From Planctomycetota bacterium (GTDB taxonomy: Bacteria; Planctomycetota; J058), in NCBI GenBank assembly GCA_023954375.1, contig JAMLIC010000021.1, positions 62,001-126,000 of the forward strand: a stretch of 64,000 bases of DNA, written 5' to 3'. Below the pieces are notes generated by a model. That model ran no database searches, was not told where the DNA came from, and was given only the letters and a program-made list of their open reading frames with translations. The first letter of the stretch is position 1. Every line of letters starts with the position of its first letter. Both the position numbers and the translations under genes were made by a program. Of this stretch, positions 50,226-59,441 are shown piece by piece.

Positions 50226-51602
50226 ATGATCACGCGGTCGATTCCGATGGCGTTCGCCGGGGTCACGTTGACCTTCCTCCTGGCCACCGGGATCTCCCAG
50301 GTCTGGGCGCTGTCGATCGAGCCCAGGTCGACGAACATCGCGACGAACAGCGCGCCGAGCATCCGCCACCTGACCGGGGCGGCCGCGGAGCTGCGCCACG
50401 TCCAGGCGCTCCTCGCCGCGCTGGTCCTGCAGGCCGACGAGCGCCCGCCCCACGAGCTCCTGGGGGAGCTCGAGGCCGCCCGGCGCCGCCTCGACGAGGA
50501 CGTCCATGCCTACCAGGCGCTGCCCGCGCTCCAGGAGGAGCGCGCGCTGTGGCCGCCGGTGGAGCGCGACCTGATTCAGCTCGAGGGGGCGATCGACGCC
50601 GTCGTGGCCTGCGTCGAGCGCCGCGACGCCGCCGCCGCGGAGGCCGCGCTCACCGGCGCCTTCGAGGTCCTGGCCGACCGCACGAGCGACGACCTCGAGC
50701 GCACGATCGACCTCAACGCCCGCGCCGTGCAGGCGGACGCCCACGAGATCGCGCGCATGCGCGACCGCGCCTTCTCGCTCCTCCTCGCCCTCGACGGCGT
50801 GGCCGTCCTCCTGACCGTCGCCGCGGCGGTCGCGGTCGTGCGCGGTGTGAGCCAGCACGACCGGCTGCAGGAGGCCAACGCCTCGCTCCTGCGGCGGCGC
50901 GTGGACGAGCTGGAGGCCTTCGCCGGCCGGGTGGCCCACGACGTCCTCGGGCCGCTCGGGGGCGTGTCGCTGGCCCTGGACGCCCTCGCGCGCCAGTGCG
51001 GCGACGACCCGGCGCCCGCGCGCATCCTGGCGCGCGCCCGCGGATGCCTCCACGGGGTCGACCGGGTCGTGATCGACCTCCTCGCGTTCGCGCGCGCGGG
51101 GGCCCGGCCGGCGCCCGGCGGCCGCAGCGAGGTCGCCCCGGCCGTGGCCGCCGTGCTCGCCGACGCCGAGGCGGACGCCGCCGCCGGCGGGATCGCCCTG
51201 CGCGCGGAGGTCGGCCCCGTGCGGCCGATCGCCTGCGCGGAGGGCGTCCTCCTCAGCCTGCTGTCGAACCTGGTGCGCAACGCGATCAAGCACATGGGCG
51301 CGACGCCGACGCGCCGCGAGGTCGTGGTGCGCGCGGCCGAGCGCGACCACGACCGCGTGCGGCTCGAGGTGCAGGACACGGGCCCGGGGCTCGAGCCGGA
51401 CCTGGTCGCCGTCGCCTTCGAGCCCCACGTCCGCGGCCCGCAGGCCGCGACGGCGGGGCTCGGCCTCGGCCTCGCGACCGTGCGGCGGCTGGCCGAGGCC
51501 CACGGCGGGCGGGTCGGGGTGGTCACGGCCCCGGGCCGCGGGAGCACGTTCTGGGTGGAGCTGCCCGCCGCCGCCACGCCCGCGCCCGTCGCTGCCGTAT
51601 AG
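50226..51602 (+). CDS. Sensor histidine kinase
   Basis: This is a 458-residue protein. Two membrane helices (about 8-28 and 184-206) flank a helical extracytoplasmic sensor domain. A short coiled coil then leads into the dimerisation/phosphoacceptor domain with His238 (FAGRVAHDVLGPLGG) and the ATPase domain with the N box (SNLVRNAIKH), G1 (VQDTGPGLEP) and G2 (GLGLGLATVRRL). No response regulator is adjacent, so its partner is unknown. The ATG at 50226 has GGAGG immediately against it, which is too close; ATG 50247 is an alternative start. It is only 10 bases upstream of an ABC exporter pair, which suggests coupling in function or expression. Confidence 0.92.
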   Translation: MITRSIPMAFAGVTLTFLLATGISQVWALSIEPRSTNIATNSAPSIRHLTGAAAELRHVQALLAALVLQADERPPHELLGELEAARRRLDEDVHAYQALPALQEERALWPPVERDLIQLEGAIDAVVACVERRDAAAAEAALTGAFEVLADRTSDDLERTIDLNARAVQADAHEIARMRDRAFSLLLALDGVAVLLTVAAAVAVVRGVSQHDRLQEANASLLRRRVDELEAFAGRVAHDVLGPLGGVSLALDALARQCGDDPAPARILARARGCLHGVDRVVIDLLAFARAGARPAPGGRSEVAPAVAAVLADAEADAAAGGIALRAEVGPVRPIACAEGVLLSLLSNLVRNAIKHMGATPTRREVVVRAAERDHDRVRLEVQDTGPGLEPDLVAVAFEPHVRGPQAATAGLGLGLATVRRLAEAHGGRVGVVTAPGRGSTFWVELPAAATPAPVAAV

Positions 51603-51603
51603 T
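51598..51603 (+). promoter_or_regulatory. -10-like hexamer TATAGT before the ABC exporter
   Basis: TATAGT overlaps the stop codon of the sensor kinase gene and ends nine bases before the ATG at 51613. It could give the exporter genes their own start. Confidence 0.4.
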
Positions 51604-51612
51604 CCCCGGCCC

Positions 51613-52527
51613 ATGACCCCGGTCCTCGAGGCGCGCGACGTGGTCAAGCGCTACGGCGACGCCGTGGCCGTCGCCGGCGTCAGCTTCCACGTCCGCCCCG
51701 GCGAGTGCTACGGCCTCCTCGGCCCCAACGGGGCCGGGAAGACGACGCTCTTCAAGCTGGTGACGGCCTTCGCGCGGCGCGACGGCGGCGCGCTCACGGT
51801 CTTCGGCCTCGACCCGGGCGCGTCCCCGTCGGCGCTCAAGGCGCGCCTGGGGGTCGTCGGGCAGGAGGACGACCTCGACGCCGACCTGGACGTCGTCTCG
51901 AACCTGCGCGTCCACGGCGGCTTCTTCGGCCTGGGCGGCCCGGCGCTCGAGGCGCGGATCGACCGGCTGCTGGCGTTCCTCGAGCTCGGCGAGCGCCGCC
52001 GCGCGCCGATCATGGCGCTGTCGGGCGGCATGAAGCGCCGCCTGGCGATCGTCCGCGCGCTCCTCAACGCGCCGGAGCTGCTCCTCCTCGACGAGCCGAC
52101 GACCGGCCTCGACCCGCAGATCCGCCACGCGATCTGGAACGCGCTCCGCGCCCTCAAGGCCGAGGGGCTGACGCTCCTCCTCACGACGCACTACATGGAG
52201 GAGGCGGCGCAGCTCGCCGACCGCGTGGGGATCCTCGAGCGCGGGCGCCTGATCGCCGAGGGGCCCCCCGAGGCGCTCGTCCGCGAGCACCTGCCGCGCT
52301 TCGTGCTCGAGCTGCCGCGGAGCCGGCAGCAGGACGACGGCTGGCGCGAGCTCGCCCGCGACGTCCGGCTCACGGAGGAGCACGGCGACCGCGTCTACCT
52401 GTTCCACGACGACGAGGGCCCGCTGCGCCGCTTCCAGGCCGAGCGAGCCCTGCAGGGCGCGCAGCTGCGCCACGCCTCGCTCGAGGACGTGTTCCTGAAG
52501 CTGACGGGGAGGAGCCTCGATGCCTGA
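51613..52527 (+). CDS. ABC-2 exporter ATP-binding protein (NodI/CcmA-like)
   Basis: This 304-residue ATPase has Walker A (GPNGAGKTT), Q-loop (VVGQEDDLD), signature (LSGGMKRR), Walker B (LLLLDEPTTGLDP) and H-loop (LTTHYMEEA). The C-terminal extension and the paired permease fit the DRA/NodI subfamily that exports lipo-oligosaccharides, drugs or polysaccharides. Its end overlaps the permease start by eight bases, so the two are translationally coupled. The protein lies on the cytoplasmic face of the membrane. The substrate is unknown. Confidence 0.95.
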   Translation: MTPVLEARDVVKRYGDAVAVAGVSFHVRPGECYGLLGPNGAGKTTLFKLVTAFARRDGGALTVFGLDPGASPSALKARLGVVGQEDDLDADLDVVSNLRVHGGFFGLGGPALEARIDRLLAFLELGERRRAPIMALSGGMKRRLAIVRALLNAPELLLLDEPTTGLDPQIRHAIWNALRALKAEGLTLLLTTHYMEEAAQLADRVGILERGRLIAEGPPEALVREHLPRFVLELPRSRQQDDGWRELARDVRLTEEHGDRVYLFHDDEGPLRRFQAERALQGAQLRHASLEDVFLKLTGRSLDA

Positions 52528-53371
52528 GCCGGGCGCGGCGCCGGCCGACCTCCTCCCGCGCGGCGCCGCGCCGCTCGCGCCGCCGCCGCGCGCCGTGCGC
52601 CTGTGGGCGGTCGTGCGCCGCCACGCGCTCGTCTTCTCGTCGACGCTCGTGGCGAACTCGCTGCCGGCGTTCCTCGAGCCGCTCCTGTTCCTGACGGCGG
52701 TCGGGATCGGCCTCGGCGCCCACGTCGGCCACGGCTTCGCCGGCCTGCCGCTCGCGGCGTGGATGGGCCCTGGCGCCCTGGCGATCACGGCCATGTTCAC
52801 GGCGTCGTTCGAGACGACCTACGGCACCTACGTGCGGCTCGTCTACCAGCGCACCTACCAGGCGGTGCTCTCGACGCCCCTCACGGTGGCCGACGCCTTC
52901 CTGGGCGAGGTCCTGTGGTGCGGGCTCAAGGGGCTGTGCTTCACCTCGGGCGTGCTGCTCGTGTTCCTGGGCTTCGGCCTGGCGCAGGGCTGGGCGGGGG
53001 CCGTCCGGCCCACCGCCGCGCTGGTGCCGCTGGTCGGCCTCGTGTGCGGGGCCCTGTTCGGGGCGCTCGGCCTGCGCGTCACGGCCGCGATCCAGAACCT
53101 CAACAACTTCAACTTCTACATCACGGGCGTCCTCTCGCCGCTCGCGCTCTTCTCCGGCATGGTCTTCCCCGTCGCCGACCTCCCGCCGGGCCTGCGCGAG
53201 CTGGCCTACGCCCTGCCGCTCTTCCACGTGACCGAGCTGAACCGCCTGCTCGTGTTCGGCCCGGGCCCGTGCGTGCCGTTCGTGTGGGTGTGCGCGCCCT
53301 ACCTGCTGGTCGCGACGACCCTCGCCACCTGGTGGGCGATCCGCGCCATGGAGCGCCGGATCGTCCGGTGA
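52520..53371 (+). CDS. ABC-2 type permease (NodJ-like)
   Basis: This 283-residue integral membrane protein has six predicted helices and the ABC-2 signature region (LNNFNFYITGVLSPLALFSG then MVFPVADLPPGLRELAYALP). It pairs with the preceding ATPase, overlapping it by eight bases, to form an exporter of the NodIJ type. The ATG start is fixed by the overlap and the cytoplasmic N-terminal extension. Targets could be polysaccharides, lipids or drugs; none is indicated by the neighbours. Confidence 0.93.
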   Translation: MPEPGAAPADLLPRGAAPLAPPPRAVRLWAVVRRHALVFSSTLVANSLPAFLEPLLFLTAVGIGLGAHVGHGFAGLPLAAWMGPGALAITAMFTASFETTYGTYVRLVYQRTYQAVLSTPLTVADAFLGEVLWCGLKGLCFTSGVLLVFLGFGLAQGWAGAVRPTAALVPLVGLVCGALFGALGLRVTAAIQNLNNFNFYITGVLSPLALFSGMVFPVADLPPGLRELAYALPLFHVTELNRLLVFGPGPCVPFVWVCAPYLLVATTLATWWAIRAMERRIVR

Positions 53372-53384
53372 AGCGTCCGACGGG

Positions 53385-53390
53385 TACCAT
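53385..53390 (+). promoter_or_regulatory. -10-like hexamer TACCAT
   Basis: TACCAT in the context GGTACCAT lies 15 bases before the GTG at 53406. A closer GTG at 53398 reads only three codons, so a very short leader is more likely than a strictly leaderless start. Confidence 0.4.
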
Positions 53391-53405
53391 CCGAGCGGTG
53401 ACGCC

Positions 53406-53705
53406 GTGACCGCCGTCGAGTGGGCGCTGCTGGTGTTCGTGGTCCTCGCCACCCTGGGGGCCCTCCTGGCCCGGACCGCGCGCCGGCCCGGCGGCGTCGA
53501 CCTGCCGGTCGCGCCGCGCGAGGCGGGGCCGCCGCCGGGGCCGGCGCCGGCGCTCGGTCAGGGCGCGGCCTGCCGCCGCTGCGGCGAGGCCCTCGGCGCC
53601 CGCGAGGGGGTGGCCTGCCTGGCCTGCCGCGCCCCGCACCACGCCGCCTGCTGGGAGGAGGCCCAGGGCTGCGCCGCTTGCGGGGCCTGGCCGGCGATCT
53701 GGTGA
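53406..53705 (+). CDS. Single-pass membrane protein with C-terminal RING-like finger
   Basis: This is a 99-residue protein. One helix (WALLVFVVLATLGALLAR) is followed by a Pro-rich linker and, at about 54-94, a zinc finger with ligands C-x2-C-x11-C-x2-C-x4-H-x2-C-x6-C-x2-C (CRRC, CLAC, HHAAC, GCAAC). Spacing agrees with the fingers of the proteins at 11547-12443 and 32332-33261, making this the minimal version. The finger should face the cytoplasm. It lies between the ABC exporter and a degenerate sigma-54-type ATPase in the same direction. Function is unknown; a docking role for partner proteins is inferred. Confidence 0.72.
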   Translation: MTAVEWALLVFVVLATLGALLARTARRPGGVDLPVAPREAGPPPGPAPALGQGAACRRCGEALGAREGVACLACRAPHHAACWEEAQGCAACGAWPAIW

Positions 53706-53750
53706 CGCCCGGCCCCGGCCGGGGTCGAACGAGGGACGACGGAGGGGCCC

Positions 53751-54755
53751 ATGGCCCGCGACGACGACCCGCGCCTGGCCGGGCTGGTGGGGGGCTCGCC
53801 CGCCATGCGCCGCGTCCGCGCCGCGCTCTCGGAGCTGATCGACCGACCCGGGCGGCCGGTGCTCCTCGTGGGCGAGCCCGGGACCGGCAAGGAGCTGGCC
53901 GCGCGCCTCCTCCACGCCGCCGGCGCGCCGACCGGACCCCTGACCGTCTGGAGCGCGGCCCGGGACGCCGTCGGCCAGGCGCAGGCGCTCGGCGGGTCCG
54001 AGGGCGCGCCGGGCCTGCTCGCCTCCCCGGGGACGCTCCTCGTCACCGAGGCCCACGCGCTCGACCCGGTCGCCCTCACCCACATGGCGGCGGCGGTCAC
54101 CGGGCGCCCCGCGAGGCGCGGCCGTGGCGAGGGCCCGCCGCGCCTGGTCCTCGCCCTCGAGACCCGCGCGCTCGCGCGCTTCTGCCCCTGGGGCCTCGCC
54201 GACCACCTCGCGGTGGTCTACCTCCCGCCCCTGCTCGAGCGCCTGGAGGACCTGACCGCGCTGTGCGAGCACCTGCTGCGCCACGAGCGCGGCGTCGACG
54301 GCGCGCCCCTGCGCCTGCGCCGGCCGGCGCTCGACGCGCTCGCCCGCCCCTGGCCGAACAACGTCGACGACCTCGAGCGCGCCCTGCGCGCCCTCGTCGA
54401 GCGGCACCGACGCCCCGCCTTCAAGGCGGTCCCCCGCGCGTCGCTCGCCGCGCTCGACGACGCGCAGGTCGCCCGCGTCCTCGCCGCGCGGCGCCCCGGG
54501 GAGGCGCCGTGGGCGGCGGCGGCGCGGCTCGGCCTCGCCCCGGCCCCCCCCGACCGGTGGCCGCGCGCGCCGGAGGGCCCGGCGCCCGACGCATGCGCGG
54601 AGCCGCCGGTGGGCTGGCGCCCCCTGCCGGCGGCGCCCGCGCCGCTGCCCCGCGGCCCGCGCGTCACCCGCGAGGGCTGGGCGGCGGCGGCGGCCGCCGC
54701 CGTCACCTTCCCGCCGGCGCTCCTCGCGGCGGCCCGGGCGCTCGGCTGGGCCTGA
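53751..54755 (+). CDS. Degenerate sigma-54-activator-like AAA+ protein
   Basis: This 334-residue protein resembles the AAA+ domain of sigma-54 activators (GGSPAMRRVRAAL start and Walker A GEPGTGKELAARLLHAA), but the GAFTGA loop that contacts sigma-54 is absent. The Walker B region reads GTLLVTEAHAL, with Thr in place of the catalytic Asp. A helical lid follows (WPNNVDDLERALRALV). There is no GAF or receiver domain, and the C-terminal 80 residues are Pro/Ala-rich with no classical Fis helix-turn-helix, although a last Ala-rich helix remains. It is probably not a transcription activator; an adaptor or decayed paralogue is possible. The ATG has GGAGGGG upstream. Confidence 0.7.
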   Translation: MARDDDPRLAGLVGGSPAMRRVRAALSELIDRPGRPVLLVGEPGTGKELAARLLHAAGAPTGPLTVWSAARDAVGQAQALGGSEGAPGLLASPGTLLVTEAHALDPVALTHMAAAVTGRPARRGRGEGPPRLVLALETRALARFCPWGLADHLAVVYLPPLLERLEDLTALCEHLLRHERGVDGAPLRLRRPALDALARPWPNNVDDLERALRALVERHRRPAFKAVPRASLAALDDAQVARVLAARRPGEAPWAAAARLGLAPAPPDRWPRAPEGPAPDACAEPPVGWRPLPAAPAPLPRGPRVTREGWAAAAAAAVTFPPALLAAARALGWA

Positions 54756-54770
54756 ACCCCGGCCACCTCC

Positions 54771-57478
54771 TCACCGCCGCGCCTCGACCGCCCGGCGGAT
54801 CGCCGCCAGCCGCGCCTCGAGCGCCCGCGGGACCGGCGGGCCGCCGAGCAGCGCCTGCAGGTGCAGGTCCGAGGCGACCTCGTCCCAGCGCTCGAGCGCC
54901 AGCTTGACCTCGAGGAGGCGCAGGTCGGCGTCCCAGCGGCGCAGGTCGAGCGCCAGGGGCTCGCCCGGCAGGGCCGCCGCCAGGCGCAGCCAGGCGCCCT
55001 CGCCGAGGCCGCGCAGGAGCGCCCGCGCCGCGCCCACGGCCGGGAGCGCCTCCGTCGCCAGGACCCTGCGGTCGCCCTCCCGCGCCCACACCGCCCACGC
55101 GGCCCGCTCGAGCCCGAGCGCGACGCGCGGGTCGCGCCGGCCCTCGAGCGTGAGCGTGCGCTCGGCCTCGGGCACCCGGCCCACGGGCGGCCGCGCGCCC
55201 TCGACGGCGTGGAAGCGGACCTCCCCCTCGGGCGCGGCCACGTCGACGAACGTCCGCTCCGCACCGTCGGGCCCCTCGATCACCGTCGTCCACGCGTGGC
55301 GCGCGACGAGGCGCCCCTCGACGCGCCCCTCGAACGGCCCGGCCAGCCGGCGCGCGACGAGCCGCCCCTCGCCCACGACCCGGCCGCGCCCGTCGCGCAC
55401 GATCACCGCGTCGCGGCACGCCAGGAGCGCCTCGAGCCCCGCCCGCGGCGCGTCGCCCAGCGCCAGGGCGAGGGCCAGGTCGACCTGCGCGCGCAGCCGC
55501 CCTCGCACCCCGTCCTCGTCGGCCTCCAGGTCCGCCCGCGCCAGCCCCGCCCGCAGGAGCGGGACCGCCTCGGCCGGCCGCCCGCCCTCGAGCAGGGCCC
55601 GCCCGGCCCAGAGGGCCTGGTCGCGGCGGAGGCCCTCGGGCGCGACGGCCCACGCGGCCACGGCCTCGGCCGCCCCCGCCAGCAGCCCGCGCGCGGCGAC
55701 GGCGGCCTCGCCGTCGACCTCGCCCGCGAGCAGCGCCGCCGCGCGCGCCCGCAGGGCCGCGGCCAGCTCCACCGCGAACGCCGCGTGGTGCGGGTCGCTC
55801 GCCTCGCCCGCGACGGCGCGGAGCGCCGCGAGGGCGCCGTCGGGCTCGTCGAGCGCCAGGCGCGCCCGCGCGCGGGCCCGGGCCGCGCGCACGACCAGGC
55901 CGGGCGCGTCACCCACCTCGACCAGCCGCGCGAGCGCCTCGCGCGGCCGCGCGGCGGCCAGCTCGGCTCCGCCAGCGCGCACGCCGCCCGGGCCCGGTCC
56001 GCGCCGGCGCTCGCGCCGACGAGCGCCTCGAGCGCCGCCTCGAGGCAGGCCCGCGCCCCGTCGTCGCCCGCGCGCAGGAGGCACTCGCCCGCGCGCGCGA
56101 GCGCCCGCCCGCGGGCGCTCGCCCCCGCCGGCACCCGCAGGTAAGCCGCGGCCGCGTCGCGCCAGCGGCCTCCTCGCTCGAGCTCGGTCGCGGCCTCGAG
56201 GGCGCCCGCGGCCTCCGCCTCGGCCCCGACCGGCGAGCGCGCCACCGCCTCCTCGACGCGCCGGCGCAGCCGCGCCGCCGGGCCGTCGCCGGTCAGGTCC
56301 TCGCCGAGCTGGCGCGTGGCCCGGGTGGCCGCGAGGAGCGCCAGCCGGGCGGCCTCGGGGGGCGCGGCCTCGGGCGCGAGCGCCAGGAGCGCCTCGAACG
56401 TCAGCGCCGCCTCCAGCCACCGCTCCTGCGCCAGCAGCAGCCGCCCGGCCCGCTCGGCCGCGTCCGGCAGCCAGCGCGCCCGCGCCTCGGGCGCGCGCGC
56501 GACGGCGAGGACGCGCCGCCAGGCGCCGAGGGCCCGGTCGCGCCGCCCGGCCAGCAGGTGGCCGAGCCCGGCGTCGAAGGCGACCGCCGGGTCGTCGAGC
56601 GGCAGGCCGCCCGCGAGGTCGAGGTCGGCCAGGGCGCGGCACGCGACGGCCCCGGCGCGGGTCATGGCCAGCCCCTCGACGTGCTCCTCGGCGGGGGCGG
56701 CGCGCGCGGCGGCGATCCGCCGCGCGAGGAGCGCCGCCGCCTCGTCGCCGCGCTCCAGCCCGTGCAGGGCGCGCGCGCGCTCGATGTCGAGCGCCGGCGC
56801 CAGGGCGTGGCGCTCGAACCCCCGGGCCGCCGGCCGGGCGGGCACCTGCGCCAGGGCCCGGAGGGCGTCGGCCGGCCGCCCGGCGGCGACGAGCGCGCGC
56901 GCCTGCAGGACGAACGCGCGCAGGCAGGTGTCGAGCACGAGGGCGTCGAGCGCCGCGCGCTCGTCGGGGGCCGCCGGGTCCCACGGCCGCTGGACCCAGG
57001 TGAGCTCCTCGGCGGCGGACGCCGCCTCGTCGGCCCGCCCAAGGGCGAGGAGCGCCTCGGCCCGCTGCGCGTAGGCGTGGAAGAGGAGCCCCGGCCCGGC
57101 GGGCGCCTCGGCGACGTGCGCCTCGTACGCGGCGAGGGCGCGCTCGAGCCGCGCGGCGCGCTGGCCCTCGTCGGCGAGCGCGCGGCCGGCCGCGAGGTCC
57201 GCGTCGGCGAGGACGAGGCGCGCACGCGCGACCGCCGGGCCGTCGCCGTCCGCGGCCGTCAGGGCCGCCGACAGGGCGGCCGCGGCGGCGTCGAGGGCGC
57301 CGAGCGCCTCGTCGACGGCGTCGGCGTCGGCGAGGCGCGCGAGCGCGTCGTCGCGCGCGCGGAGGAACGCGTCGGTCGCGGCGAGCACCTCGGCGTCGTC
57401 CCCACCGTCGTCGCCGAGGACCGGCCCGCAGGCGAGGAGGAGGACGAGGGTCACGACCAGGGCAGGCGAGCGCGTCAT
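54771..57478 (-). CDS. Exported TPR-type helical repeat protein, frame broken once
   Basis: The protein is exported (signal peptide MTRSPALVVTLVLLLACG). Its 900 or so residues are Ala/Arg/Glu-rich helical repeats of TPR type (LLFHAYAQRAEALLALGRAD and GLGHLLAGRRDRALGAWRRV), and its C-terminal 250 residues are partly beta-rich. The coding signal runs in one frame from the ATG at 57478 to about 55970 and then in another to 54771. At the junction the first frame ends in ALAEPSWPPRGRARR while the second picks up AELAAARPREALARL. A single missing or extra base at about 55961-55980 explains it. The gene converges on the degenerate ATPase and diverges from the chemosensory operon. Function is unknown; a periplasmic scaffold is inferred. 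Confidence 0.7.
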
Positions 57479-57595
57479 GCGCTCACCACCCGCGGCGCTG
57501 TCGGGCGGTTCCGCCCGGCAGCGTCCGGGGAAAGACCCTGGTTACCCCACCGACACCGGACCGGCGCCCGACGGCCACGGCCGCGACCCCGGGGC

Positions 57596-57601
57596 TAGCA
57601 T
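57596..57601 (+). promoter_or_regulatory. -10-like hexamer TAGCAT for the chemosensory operon
   Basis: TAGCAT ends eight bases before the cheW ATG at 57610, in the 131-base divergent gap. The following CGACAGGG has only a partial Shine-Dalgarno. Confidence 0.45.
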
Positions 57602-57609
57602 CGACAGGG

Positions 57610-58071
57610 ATGCAACTCGTGGTCTTCGGGCTCTCCGGCGCCCGCTGCGCGCTCGCGGCGGCGGCCGTGGAGCGCGTGGTCCCGGTGGTGGAGGTGACCC
57701 CGCTGCCGGGCGCGCCGGACGTGATCGAGGGGGTGATCGAGGTCGAGGGCGTGGTGGTGCCCGTGTTCGACCTGCGGGCGCGGTTCGGGCTGCCGGCGCG
57801 CGCCCCCGACCGCTGGGACCACCTGCTGCTCTCGCGCGCCGGGGCCCGCCGCGTGGCCCTGCGCGTGGACCACGTCGACGCGCTGATCGACGTCGACCCG
57901 GACCGGGTCACGGCCGGCGAGGAGGTCACCCGCGGCGCCGGGCGCCTGGCCGGCGTGGCCCGCCTCCCCGACGGCCTGGCGGTGGTCCACGACCTGGCGG
58001 CCTTCCTCGACCAGGCCGAGGAGACGGCGCTCGCGGCGGCGCTCGCCGCGCGCCGGGGGGCGTCGTCGTGA
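57610..58071 (+). CDS. cheW: CheW-like coupling protein (WspB position)
   Basis: This 153-residue single CheW domain (GARCALAAAAVERVVPVVEV, GVIEVEGVVVPVFDLRARFG and LLLSRAGARRVALRVDHVDA) couples chemoreceptors to the CheA kinase. It is the first gene of a six-gene operon cheW-cheR-cheW-mcp-cheA-cheB. The stop overlaps the cheR start as GTGA. In Wsp systems two CheW proteins are present and are not interchangeable; this one matches the WspB position, immediately before CheR. Confidence 0.92.
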   Translation: MQLVVFGLSGARCALAAAAVERVVPVVEVTPLPGAPDVIEGVIEVEGVVVPVFDLRARFGLPARAPDRWDHLLLSRAGARRVALRVDHVDALIDVDPDRVTAGEEVTRGAGRLAGVARLPDGLAVVHDLAAFLDQAEETALAAALAARRGASS

Positions 58072-59441
58072 GGACCGCCGCGGCGCCGGCCCCGCTCCTC
58101 GACCTCCTGCGCGCGCGCTACGGGCTCGAGTTCCCCCGCCACCGCTGGGACCTGGTGGTCGAGGCCGCCGCCCTGGTGACCGGCGCGCCGACGGTCGGCG
58201 CCGCGGCGGCCGCGCTCGAGCGGGACCTCGACCTCCGAGACGCCCTCCTCGAGCGCCTCACCGTCGGCGAGACCTACTTCTTCCGCGAGCCGGAGCAGTT
58301 CCAGGCGCTCACGACCCACGCGGTGCCCGACCTCCGCCGCCGGCGGCCCGACGGTGACGTGCGCGCCTGGTCGGCGGGGTGCGCCTCGGGCGAGGAGGCC
58401 TACAGCATGGCCATGGCGCTCCGCGCCGCGGGGCTCGCCCGCGCGCGCGTGCTGGCCACCGACCTCTCCCCCGCCGCGCTGGCGCTGACGCGCGCCGCGA
58501 CCTACGGGCCCTGGTCGCTGCGGGGCGTCGGCGCCCGGCGCGCGCTCCCCTACCTGGAGGCCCGCGGCCGCACGTGGGTGGTCGACCCGTCGGTGCGGGG
58601 CATGGTCGAGGTGGAGCGGTTGAACCTGGCGGCGGACCCCTACCCGCGGGACCTCGACCTGGTCTTCTGCCGCAACGTGCTGATCTACCTCGACCGAGCG
58701 ACGGTGGCGCGGGTCGCGCGCGGGCTCTTCGACGCCCTGGCCCCGGGCGGCTGGCTGTTCGTCGCGTCGACCGACCCGCCGCTCGCCAGGCTGGCCCCCT
58801 TCGACGAGGTCGTGACCTCGGCGGGGCGGGTCTATCGCCGACCCGTCCGCCGCCGGGCGCAGCCCGACGACCCCGCGCCGACCCGCCGGGGCGCCGCCCG
58901 CCGACTGCGCTCGACCGTCCCGACGCCGGGTCGCCCCCGGCCGCCGGGCGCGGCGCCGCCGCGCGCGCACCTCGCGGCGCCGCGGCCCCCGTCGCCGCCC
59001 TCCGCGCGCCCGCGCGACGCCGCCCACGACGACCCCGGCGCGGTCCGCGCGCTCGCCGCCGCGGGCGACCTCGACCGCGCCCTCCTCCGCGCCGACGGCC
59101 TCTTGCGGCGCGACCCGCTCGCGGCCGACCTGCACCTCCTGCGGGGGCTCGTCCTCCTGAGCCTCGGGCGGCCCGCCGACGCGGCCGGGTCGCTGCGGCG
59201 GGCGGTCTACCTCGCCCCCGACCTGGCCATGGGCCACTTCTCGCTCGGGATCGCCCTCGAGCGCGCCGGCTCCAGGTCGGAGGCCCGGCGCGCCTACGCC
59301 GCCGCGGCCCGCGCCTGCGCCGCCGGCGGCCCGGGCGAGGCCCTCCCGCACGGAGACGGCGCCACGGCGGACGACGTCGGCCGCGCCGCCGCCGCCCGCG
59401 TGGCGGCGCTCGAGGCGGCGCGGCGGGGAGACGCGCCGTGA
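58068..59441 (+). CDS. cheR: CheR methyltransferase with C-terminal TPR (WspC-like)
   Basis: This 457-residue protein has a CheR domain at about 1-260: N-terminal helical part (LLRARYGLEFPRHRWDLVVE), the ETYFFREPEQF and SAGCASGEEAYSMAM motifs, an S-adenosylmethionine site and FCRNVLIYLD. A Pro/Arg-rich linker follows (about 262-320), then TPR repeats (LLRGLVLLSLGRPADAAGSL). The enzyme methylates glutamates on the chemoreceptor; the TPR tail, as in WspC and FrzF, regulates or localises the methylation. The GTG overlaps the cheW stop by four bases and its own stop overlaps the next cheW by four. Confidence 0.93.
   Translation: MRTAAAPAPLLDLLRARYGLEFPRHRWDLVVEAAALVTGAPTVGAAAAALERDLDLRDALLERLTVGETYFFREPEQFQALTTHAVPDLRRRRPDGDVRAWSAGCASGEEAYSMAMALRAAGLARARVLATDLSPAALALTRAATYGPWSLRGVGARRALPYLEARGRTWVVDPSVRGMVEVERLNLAADPYPRDLDLVFCRNVLIYLDRATVARVARGLFDALAPGGWLFVASTDPPLARLAPFDEVVTSAGRVYRRPVRRRAQPDDPAPTRRGAARRLRSTVPTPGRPRPPGAAPPRAHLAAPRPPSPPSARPRDAAHDDPGAVRALAAAGDLDRALLRADGLLRRDPLAADLHLLRGLVLLSLGRPADAAGSLRRAVYLAPDLAMGHFSLGIALERAGSRSEARRAYAAAARACAAGGPGEALPHGDGATADDVGRAAAARVAALEAARRGDAP

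Noticed and set aside
53751..54755. Functional sigma-54 activator
   Set aside because: The GAFTGA loop and the Walker B acidic residue are missing, and no Fis-type DNA-binding helix-turn-helix is recognisable.
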